This document shows positions 7,839 through 13,036 of a DNA stretch of 13,036 bases, one piece after another. Position 1 is the stretch's first letter; the number at the start of each line of letters is the position of its first letter. The notes below the pieces were generated by a model. That model did no database searches. It was not told the origin of the DNA and worked only from the letters and a program-made list of their open reading frames with translations. The stretch is from Candidatus Aerophobota bacterium (GTDB lineage: Bacteria > Aerophobota > Aerophobia > Aerophobales > AE-B3A). Made by a program: the position numbers and the translations under genes. Location of the stretch: positions 1-13,036 of the forward strand of contig DAOVGK010000043.1 of NCBI GenBank assembly GCA_030672445.1. Direction: 5' to 3'.

Positions 7839-7854
7839 GCTTTTACTCCCTTTT

Positions 7855-8346
7855 CTACTTTGGTATTTCATTCTTTTTGACAATCGTGTAGGCTTCGTCA
7901 AAGAGATCTGGCGTAGAATAACCACTTTCGTTCGGCATTGCTACCCCAGTGTAAACCCAGATAAACTCCAGTGGCTCATCAAAAGGATTACGCAACCAGT
8001 GAATCTCGCCAACAGCCGCAAACTGCACGTCACCTGGTGTGAAGAGGAACTCCCTGTTACCGACACCAGCGACTGCCTTGCCTTTCAGGCAATATATGAA
8101 CTCTTCCGCGCATAGATGGCAATGTGGATCGTGGAACGCTCCCGGGAAGAAGACTGATCGTCCCATGACTGTCTGTTTCGAACCCATGGTTTCACGGCAA
8201 ACGACCAGTTGGGTCTCCATTTTACCATGAAGACCAGCCCAATTACCGAGTTCCATCGGTGCTACCTCCCGCCAGTTGATAAGTCGTATCTTACCATCCG
8301 GGAATTCGTATATTTCCCGCCCCAGCTTTACAGATAAACGTTTCAT
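7855..8346 (-). CDS. Cupin-domain protein, 163 aa
   Basis: A single-domain cupin. Motif 1 is PGAFHDPHCHLCAEEFIYCLKG, with the metal-type ligands His75, His77 and Glu81 or Glu82. Motif 2 is GDVQFAAVGEIHWLRN, with His116 and Asn120. About 65 residues precede the barrel and 35 follow it, an arrangement unlike the compact cupin at 9440-9835. The protein is soluble with no signal peptide. Small cupins in sugar operons can be isomerases, epimerases, lyases or oxygenases, or may bind a sugar ligand without catalysis; I cannot choose. AAAAGGAGAGACAT precedes the ATG, giving a confident start. It lies 16 bp upstream of the SDR gene and shares its raised GC content, so the two look like a co-inherited pair acting on the same compound. 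Confidence 0.88.
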   Translation of the reverse strand: MKRLSVKLGREIYEFPDGKIRLINWREVAPMELGNWAGLHGKMETQLVVCRETMGSKQTVMGRSVFFPGAFHDPHCHLCAEEFIYCLKGKAVAGVGNREFLFTPGDVQFAAVGEIHWLRNPFDEPLEFIWVYTGVAMPNESGYSTPDLFDEAYTIVKKNEIPK

Positions 8347-8424
8347 ATGTCTCTCCTTTTTTATATATTGATAGGAAACTAAAATTAAATTCGCTGAAGT
8401 GATAATAAATTTTTTCCAGACAAT

Positions 8425-9405
8425 TCAGGATCTTCGATAAAAGTATAATGCTACCGCTCCTATAATTACGCTTCCCTTAACTATCAGTTGACTCTGGATG
8501 GGCAAATTAAGGATTAAAACCAGGTTAAAGATAATGGTTATTATTAACACTCCTGCAATGGTTCCCATTACACTTCCCCTTCCTCCAGTAAGAGAAGCCC
8601 CTCCTACCACCACTGCAGCAATAGAATCAAGCTCATAGCCTTTACCTGCCCAATTATCGGCAAACCCTAAGTATCCAGTTAATACAAGTCCGGCTACTGC
8701 TGCCAGCAAACCACATATTACATAAGTTATAGTGATAACCCAATTTACCCTGGTTCCTGAAAGATGAGCAGCAATAGGATTTCCTCCTACACTGTAGATT
8801 TTTCTTCCCAGAACTGTTTTTCTCAAAAAGAATATCGCTACAACTGAAAACAGAGCAAACACTATTACTGCTACAGGTAGAGAACCAATCTTACCTGTCC
8901 CTACAAATCTTAAATTAGGAGGGATGGAACCATAGGGAGCTCCTTTGGTGTAAAGAAAGCGTGTTCCTCGAATAACGATCATCATCCCCAAAGTAGCTAC
9001 AAAAGGAGGAATCCTTAACCTGGTAATTAGAACCGAGTTAATCAACCCCACAGAGCCTCCTAAAGCAAGACAGAGCAAAGACACAGGAACAACCATTTCA
9101 TTCCGGCCAAGCATTTGAGAACCAGCAACCACATTGGTAGTAGCCATTACCGCACCAACAGAGAAATCTATACCTCCAGCTAAGATTACAAAGGTCTGTC
9201 CTATGCTTACTATTCCCAGAGCGGAAGCCTGTTCCAACACGGCAAATATATTTCTAGACCGGTAAAAAACCGGAGAGATCACAGCTGCCACTAGCAGCAA
9301 TAAAGCAAGAGCGAGATAAATCCCACTTTTTACAAGAACAGTCTTTAACCCCGTTTTTTCAATCCAAACTGGCAAGAAAAGGTCTTTGCTCACTACTAAC
9401 CTCAT
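8425..9405 (-). CDS. Sugar ABC transporter permease, RbsC/XylH type (permease 2)
   Basis: A 326-residue polytopic inner-membrane permease of the same family as the one at 3283-4248. Matching motifs are LAGGIDFSVGA (75-85), RIPPFVATLGMM, YSVGGNPIAAHLSGT and GGASLTGGRG (268-277), with many hydrophobic helices in between. By eye the two are moderately similar over their whole length, so this is a paralogue rather than a recent duplicate. No ATPase or binding-protein gene lies next to it; the only ones in the window are about 1.5-4 kb downstream. It probably pairs with that ATPase, either as a heterodimer with permease 1 or as an alternative channel. The ATG has only a weak AGGTTTAAG upstream and lies 34 bp after the small cupin gene. 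A 78-bp AT-rich gap follows it, in which I see no convincing promoter or terminator. Confidence 0.95.
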   Translation of the reverse strand: MRLVVSKDLFLPVWIEKTGLKTVLVKSGIYLALALLLLVAAVISPVFYRSRNIFAVLEQASALGIVSIGQTFVILAGGIDFSVGAVMATTNVVAGSQMLGRNEMVVPVSLLCLALGGSVGLINSVLITRLRIPPFVATLGMMIVIRGTRFLYTKGAPYGSIPPNLRFVGTGKIGSLPVAVIVFALFSVVAIFFLRKTVLGRKIYSVGGNPIAAHLSGTRVNWVITITYVICGLLAAVAGLVLTGYLGFADNWAGKGYELDSIAAVVVGGASLTGGRGSVMGTIAGVLIITIIFNLVLILNLPIQSQLIVKGSVIIGAVALYFYRRS

Positions 9406-9439
9406 CTTAAACCTGTAATTCTAGACTAAAGAGATGCTT

Positions 9440-9835
9440 TCACTTCTCTTTTCTCCTCACTACTCCTTCTAAAACTATTATCCTCAGTTCACCTTCTCCA
9501 ATGTTTTTAAAACTATGAGAACTTCCACTTTTGGTAAGACAAACATCTCCTGGACTCATCTCCACAGACTCCCCATCTACAGTCATCAACCCTTTACCCT
9601 CCAGCACGTAGTATAATTCCTCATTCCCCTCATGAGTATGTAATCCTATGGAAGCTCCGGGTAAAAGAGTAGTCTCGTGCATAAATCTGATGCAGCTATC
9701 AAAATCCTCTGGATGGCCGGGCACCGGAAGAAGAGGCTCATAACCAAGTAATTGGCGAACCTTTACCTTGCCAACGCCGTCGTGACAATTTTCAACCATA
9801 GTTTCCTCTACCTCGTTTCTTCCTCTTTTAATCAT
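9440..9835 (-). CDS. Small single-domain cupin (cupin_2), 131 aa
   Basis: A compact cupin barrel. Motif 1 is PGASIGLHTHEGNEELYYVLEG, with His66, His68 and Glu72 as likely metal ligands. Motif 2 is SPGDVCLTKSGSSHSFKN, with His107 and Asn111. No signal peptide is seen. Cupins of this size next to sugar kinases and transporters are often proposed to be sugar-processing enzymes (isomerases or mutarotase-like proteins) or ligand sensors. Nothing here fixes the function. GAAGGAGGG lies 8 nt before the ATG at 9835. An internal ATG (codon 13) also has a purine-rich upstream stretch but would be a weaker choice. It sits between the FGGY kinase gene (32 bp upstream) and permease 2, so it is part of the same transcription unit. 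Confidence 0.88.
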   Translation of the reverse strand: MIKRGRNEVEETMVENCHDGVGKVKVRQLLGYEPLLPVPGHPEDFDSCIRFMHETTLLPGASIGLHTHEGNEELYYVLEGKGLMTVDGESVEMSPGDVCLTKSGSSHSFKNIGEGELRIIVLEGVVRRKEK

Positions 9836-9867
9836 TATCTCTACCCTCCTTCATATTTTTAAAAAGA

Positions 9868-11415
9868 TTACCCCACTATACTGGAAGCGGTGTGGATGAG
9901 GTCCTGCACTCGATCGTAAAACTTGCTATAAACCTCAGAGTACAGCTTATCGTAGAGCTTCTTTTTCTCAGGATCCGGCAAAAATCCTTTGTCTACGCAA
10001 ACCATTGCCTCAACTGCCTCCTGAAAGCTGGAATATACCATGCCTCCCCTTGCTGCACATATCGCTGCTCCGAGGGCAGTGGTCTCCGCAGTTTCCAGAG
10101 TAGAGACCTCAACACCCAGTATGTCGGCAAATATCTGATTCCAGGTAGAGCTTTTCGCTGACCCTCCGTACATTCTTACCCTGGTAATGGGAACCCCAGA
10201 ACCTTTTTCCATAAATTCTTTTTTACGTCGGGATTCAAAGGCAAGTCCTTCCAAAATAGCCCTTACAAGATGGGGTTTGCCATGGTCAAGGAGAAACCCG
10301 AAGATAACTCCTCTTGCTCTTAGATCCCAGTAAGGAGAGGCCGCACCAGAATAATAGGGAATTAACATGAGCCCGTTATTCCCGGGAGGAGCTTGAGTAG
10401 CCAGATTGTACAGTTTATACCAGACATCCTGTCCTTCTTTTTTAGCCTCTTCAACCTCCTCTCTGGTAAAGTTATCCTTAAACCAGTTCATGAGAGCTGA
10501 CCCTCCACTCCATATAGAATCCTCCAAAAGATAGTCCCCTGTAGGACCAATCTCTATAAAGTAGTTTAAATTAGGATCCAGTTTAAGCTCTTTCACGTAA
10601 GCTTCCAGAGAACAGGAGGTCCCCCCATTTATAGCCAACATTCCCTGCTGGTTAACTCCGGCTCCTAATGCTCCACAGGGTTGGTCTCCAGCAGTGGTCA
10701 CTACGGGAAGCCCTGAAGGAAGACCGGTAGAATTTGAAGCTTCCCGGGTAATTTTCCCCACCACCTCCCCTCCGGGAAGAATTTCATCCACCCAGAGCTT
10801 AACCGGGATGTCGAAAAGATCAAGAATATCCTCAGCCCACTTAGTAGGAGAGGTCACATCTAAGCAGCCGGTCTGAATGGCAGAACTTGAGGTAGTAACT
10901 AGTTTTCCTGTTAGTTTGTAGATTATGTAGTCCTGGACGAGAATAAATTTATAGGTTTTTCTGTAGATCTCCGGTTCATTTTCCTTAAGCCACAAGGCCT
11001 TGTAGACTGTCCAGATACTGGGAAAATTTCCTGTGCGGGAGTAGATCTTCTCTCTCCCTATTTTTTCTCCTGCCCACTCATTTTGTTTCGTGCATCTTAT
11101 GTCATTCCAGAGAATGGCATTGCGAAGGGGTTTTATCTTCTCATTTACGGGGACAGTAGTGATTCTCTGGTGGGTTATACCTATAGCAGTAATCTTTCCT
11201 CTATCGATATTTCCCTGGTTTAGAGCTTTTTTTATAGCTTGCTGGAAAGCCTGCCACCACCACTCTGCTTTTTGTTCCACCCAGCCGGCTCGGGGTCGAA
11301 GGAGAGGGTAAGAGGCTCTTCCCTCGGCTTGCGGATTTCCCTCTTCATCAAAGACTACAGCCTTGGTAGAGGTAGTGCCAACATCAACCCCTATGATAAA
11401 AACCTTTTCTCTCAA
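9868..11415 (-). CDS. FGGY-family carbohydrate kinase (xylulokinase/glycerol kinase-like)
   Basis: This 515-residue cytoplasmic kinase has the two-domain actin-like fold. It shows phosphate-1 loop GVDVGTTSTKA (9-19), GITHQR (79-84), LWNDIR (102-107), the catalytic base Asp244 in AGDQPCGALGAG, phosphate-2 loop NGGTS (263-267) and adenine motif YGGSAKSSTWNQIFADILG (416-434). It transfers phosphate from ATP to a terminal hydroxyl of a ketose, polyol or sugar acid. The Gln-Arg, Trp-x-Asp and Gly-Asp-Gln residues look more like glycerol kinase and related polyol kinases than like xylulokinase (which has GQMHG). The start is TTG, with AAGGAG 6 nt upstream; the next in-frame ATG is too far in. It follows the DeoC-like gene by 20 bp, so its product may be the aldolase's substrate. 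The fold is certain and the substrate is not. Confidence 0.94.
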   Translation of the reverse strand: MREKVFIIGVDVGTTSTKAVVFDEEGNPQAEGRASYPLLRPRAGWVEQKAEWWWQAFQQAIKKALNQGNIDRGKITAIGITHQRITTVPVNEKIKPLRNAILWNDIRCTKQNEWAGEKIGREKIYSRTGNFPSIWTVYKALWLKENEPEIYRKTYKFILVQDYIIYKLTGKLVTTSSSAIQTGCLDVTSPTKWAEDILDLFDIPVKLWVDEILPGGEVVGKITREASNSTGLPSGLPVVTTAGDQPCGALGAGVNQQGMLAINGGTSCSLEAYVKELKLDPNLNYFIEIGPTGDYLLEDSIWSGGSALMNWFKDNFTREEVEEAKKEGQDVWYKLYNLATQAPPGNNGLMLIPYYSGAASPYWDLRARGVIFGFLLDHGKPHLVRAILEGLAFESRRKKEFMEKGSGVPITRVRMYGGSAKSSTWNQIFADILGVEVSTLETAETTALGAAICAARGGMVYSSFQEAVEAMVCVDKGFLPDPEKKKLYDKLYSEVYSKFYDRVQDLIHTASSIVG

Positions 11416-11435
11416 ACTTTTCTCCTTAAATCCAT

Positions 11436-12155
11436 CTAAACTTTAACAAAATCTCCGAATCTTTCTTTAAACTCCTGGATTAACTCAGGACCTTTGCTGG
11501 TTCCCAATCTATCAGCACCAGCTCTGATTAACTCTAAGGCAAAATCAAGGGTATATATCCTCCCTGCTGCCTTAACCTTCATTTTCTCTCCTGCTACTTC
11601 CTTCATGAGTTTAATATCTTTAACTGTTGCTCCTATAGATTCAGAGCCTCTCTGGAGAAGATATTTACTTTCAACTCCTGTTGATGTTTTTATAAAACTT
11701 GCCCCTGCATCTTTAGCAATTTTGCATCCTCTTACTTTTTCTTCATCATTTAAGAACCCATTTTCCAGAATCACTTTTACCGGAGCATTACCTGATGCAT
11801 CCACTACTGCCTTTATATCTTCAAACACGATTGCATTCCTTCCCGATTTTAGAGCCCCTATGTTTATTACCATATCTATCTGGGTTGCCCCCATCTCAAT
11901 TGCCCTTTTGGCCTCAAGGGCTTTTATCTCCGGGATATGAGAACCAAAGGGAAATCCAATGGAGGCTGAGATATCTATATCTGTTCCTTTAAGAAGCTCT
12001 GCCGTAAGGGATACATTTACCGGATTAACGCAGGCCGTGGCAAAATTATTTTCCATGACTATACGACAAAACTCCTCAATATCTCTATCCGTAGCATCAG
12101 GTCTTACCAGGCTGAACTCAATCATTTTAGCAAAATCATGAATAATTAAATGCAA
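11436..12155 (-). CDS. deoC: DeoC-family class I aldolase (deoxyribose-phosphate aldolase-like)
   Basis: A 239-residue TIM barrel with DeoC signatures: ACVNP (41-45), SIGFPFG (65-71), QIDMVINIG (92-100), VKVILENGFL (126-135), FIKTSTG (154-160) and VKAAGRI (194-200). The catalytic set is intact: Asp94, Schiff-base Lys156 and Lys195. True DeoC splits 2-deoxyribose 5-phosphate into glyceraldehyde 3-phosphate and acetaldehyde. Here the residues after STG carry an insertion of about ten, the usual AGGI is AGRI (Arg199), the usual GTSSG is GTSKG (Lys221) and the N-terminal DHT is EFS (13-15). A related but different phosphorylated substrate is therefore plausible. The start is TTG, with GAAGGG 6 nt upstream; the alternative ATG at codon 11 has no Shine-Dalgarno. 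It probably cleaves the product of the kinase gene 20 bp downstream. Confidence 0.87.
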   Translation of the reverse strand: MHLIIHDFAKMIEFSLVRPDATDRDIEEFCRIVMENNFATACVNPVNVSLTAELLKGTDIDISASIGFPFGSHIPEIKALEAKRAIEMGATQIDMVINIGALKSGRNAIVFEDIKAVVDASGNAPVKVILENGFLNDEEKVRGCKIAKDAGASFIKTSTGVESKYLLQRGSESIGATVKDIKLMKEVAGEKMKVKAAGRIYTLDFALELIRAGADRLGTSKGPELIQEFKERFGDFVKV

Positions 12156-12190
12156 TTTTTACCCTTCTTTCTAAGAATAAGCCCTTGCCA

Positions 12191-12204
12191 TTAAAGCTCT
12201 TTAA
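12191..12204. promoter_or_regulatory. Short perfect dyad TTAAAG-N2-CTTTAA, possible operator
   Basis: The top strand reads ttaaagctctttaa, a perfect 6-bp inverted repeat around a 2-bp centre. It lies just downstream of the expected transcription start of the putative promoter at 12217-12246 and before the DeoC-like gene. That is a suitable place for a repressor site. It is short and AT-rich, so chance is possible, and no regulator gene is in the window. Confidence 0.3.
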
Positions 12205-12216
12205 CAATTTTTGGAA

Positions 12217-12246
12217 ATTATGGAGACTATTCACAGGATCAGGCAA
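12217..12246 (-). promoter_or_regulatory. Putative sigma70-type promoter for the deoC-kinase-transporter operon
   Basis: On the minus strand TTGCCT (-35, 4 of 6 consensus bases) is separated by 18 nt from CATAAT (-10, 5 of 6). It sits in the 93-bp gap after the 2-hydroxyacid dehydrogenase stop, the longest gap in the window. The expected start near 12210 leaves a leader of about 55 nt before the DeoC-like TTG start. This is based on motif matching only; transcription from an upstream promoter could equally read through. Confidence 0.35.
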
Positions 12247-12248
12247 TA

Positions 12249-13036
12249 TTAAGACTCGTAAACCTCCGGGTTAACTACATACCTGGGCTTTCTCTCCTCT
12301 AATACATCAATGATGTTTTCGACAGAAGTCATTCCCATATTCCTTAGAGCCTCATAGGTATAAGCTCCCGTATGGGGAGTAGTGATGATGTTATCCAGAG
12401 AAAGGAGGGGACTGCCCCGTGGGGGCTCATCAGAATAGGAATCAACCGCCGCTCCTGCGATTACTCCATCCCTTAAGCATCGATAAAGAGCATCCTCATC
12501 TATCAGGGGACCTCTTGCCGTATTTATCAAAAAGGCGGTTGGCTTCATCAGTTTTATTTCATTTTCGCCGATGATATTTTTGGTCTCGCCGGTTAAAGCA
12601 AGATGTAGACTGACAAAGTCCGCCTCCTGCAGCAAGGATTTAAGATCAGTGTATTTTGCTCCAGTTTCCTCCTCAATATCAAGCTTCCTTCGCCGACTCC
12701 AGTAAATTATCCTCATATTAAAGCCCTTTGCTCTTCTTACAACTGCCTTGCCAATTTCACCCATTCCTACTACACCAAGGGTTTTTCCATATACTGCGGT
12801 GCCAAAAAACTTCTTCCATTCCCCTTTTTTGGTGCTCCTATCTGCCTGGGGTATTTTTCTGGCGACTGCTAAAATTAAGCCAAAGGTTAAATCTGCCACT
12901 GCCTCGGTATTGGTACCAGGAGTATTGGTTACCACTATTTTTCTTCTGGTAGCTGTCCCAACATCTATGTTATCCACACCAGCTCCGTATTTGGAAATCA
13001 CCTTTAGTTTATCTGCAGCCTCAATTGCCTTTGCTG
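12249..13036 (-). CDS. D-isomer-specific 2-hydroxyacid dehydrogenase (phosphoglycerate dehydrogenase/hydroxypyruvate reductase-like), N-terminus cut by window edge
   Basis: The frame is open from the window end through KYGAGVDNID to a TAA at 12249-12251, giving about 261 residues. The first 50-70 residues of a normal 310-330 residue protein lie outside the window. The NAD(P)-binding domain has GVVGMGEIG and ends its second strand in YWSRRR. Catalytic residues are visible in NTARG (Arg), DSYSDEPP (Glu before Pro) and TTPHTGAYT (His). The enzyme would interconvert a 2-keto acid and a D-2-hydroxyacid in the cytoplasm. The SRRR stretch, in place of the Asp typical of NAD-specific members, suggests NADP(H), as in glyoxylate/hydroxypyruvate reductases. 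No ACT or serine-binding extension follows, so it is not a long SerA. An internal GTG at 13001 is a coding valine, not the real start. It is the most upstream gene seen here and may be in the same or a preceding transcription unit. Confidence 0.92.
   Translation of the reverse strand, partial: AKAIEAADKLKVISKYGAGVDNIDVGTATRRKIVVTNTPGTNTEAVADLTFGLILAVARKIPQADRSTKKGEWKKFFGTAVYGKTLGVVGMGEIGKAVVRRAKGFNMRIIYWSRRRKLDIEEETGAKYTDLKSLLQEADFVSLHLALTGETKNIIGENEIKLMKPTAFLINTARGPLIDEDALYRCLRDGVIAGAAVDSYSDEPPRGSPLLSLDNIITTPHTGAYTYEALRNMGMTSVENIIDVLEERKPRYVVNPEVYES

Noticed and set aside
7839..7925. Longer SDR start at 7925 (adds 29 residues)
   Set aside because: It would overlap the cupin gene by about 70 bp, and the extra residues lack any SDR feature. 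The ATG at 7838 has a Shine-Dalgarno and a normal 16-bp gap.
8347..8424. Internal promoter in the AT-rich gap before the 163-aa cupin gene
   Set aside because: A TATATA stretch is present, but no -35-like hexamer lies at acceptable spacing.
11494..11940. 148-codon plus-strand open frame opposite the deoC-like gene
   Set aside because: The minus strand encodes a clear DeoC protein throughout; the plus frame has no recognisable motif and is an antisense shadow.
3283..12155. An Lsr (autoinducer-2) uptake and processing operon
   Set aside because: It shares the logic of two permeases, an FGGY kinase and an aldolase. However, the aldolase is DeoC rather than LsrF, no LsrG is present, and the kinase residues look glycerol-kinase-like. 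Kept only as an analogy.

Overview
The window is a tightly packed bacterial carbohydrate-utilisation cluster. All 12 convincing protein-coding genes lie on the minus strand, so transcription runs from high to low coordinates. Most gaps are 1-93 bp, and most starts have strong Shine-Dalgarno sequences (AAGGAGG type), often with TTG or GTG start codons. Eyeballed base composition is about 40-45% GC, except for a GC-richer two-gene block in the middle. The 4Fe-4S ferredoxin domain, the cleavable signal peptide on the binding protein and the ABC/FGGY/DeoC gene content suggest an anaerobic heterotrophic bacterium (for example a fermentative, possibly thermophilic lineage). I cannot assign a phylum from the sequence. 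I found no rRNA, tRNA, CRISPR array, insertion sequence, transposase or transcription-factor gene.

Layout in transcription order: (1) a D-2-hydroxyacid dehydrogenase cut by the window end (12249-13036). (2) A 93-bp gap with a plausible sigma70-type promoter and a short dyad. (3) A DeoC-family aldolase and an FGGY carbohydrate kinase, both with TTG starts. (4) A small cupin and a first RbsC-type permease. (5) A GC-richer pair, a second cupin and an SDR dehydrogenase. (6) A periplasmic sugar-binding protein, a strong GC-rich intercistronic hairpin, a tandem-domain ATPase and a second RbsC-type permease. (7) A TIM-barrel sugar isomerase with an L-rhamnose-isomerase-like metal site. (8) A PreA/dihydroorotate-dehydrogenase-like flavoprotein with two C-terminal 4Fe-4S motifs. 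(9) A Gfo/Idh/MocA oxidoreductase cut by the window start.

Inferred working model: an Rbs/Xyl-type ABC importer with two non-identical permeases brings in a sugar, polyol or sugar acid. Several oxidoreductases (SDR, Gfo/Idh/MocA, 2-hydroxyacid dehydrogenase, Fe-S flavoprotein) and an isomerase remodel it. The FGGY kinase phosphorylates it and the DeoC-like aldolase cleaves the product. The set does not match any characterised pathway I know in full. The most unusual members are the Fe-S flavoprotein, which lacks pyrimidine-contact residues and has no PreT partner, and the DeoC homologue, whose catalytic residues are intact but whose phosphate-binding loops are changed. The substrate cannot be named from sequence alone.
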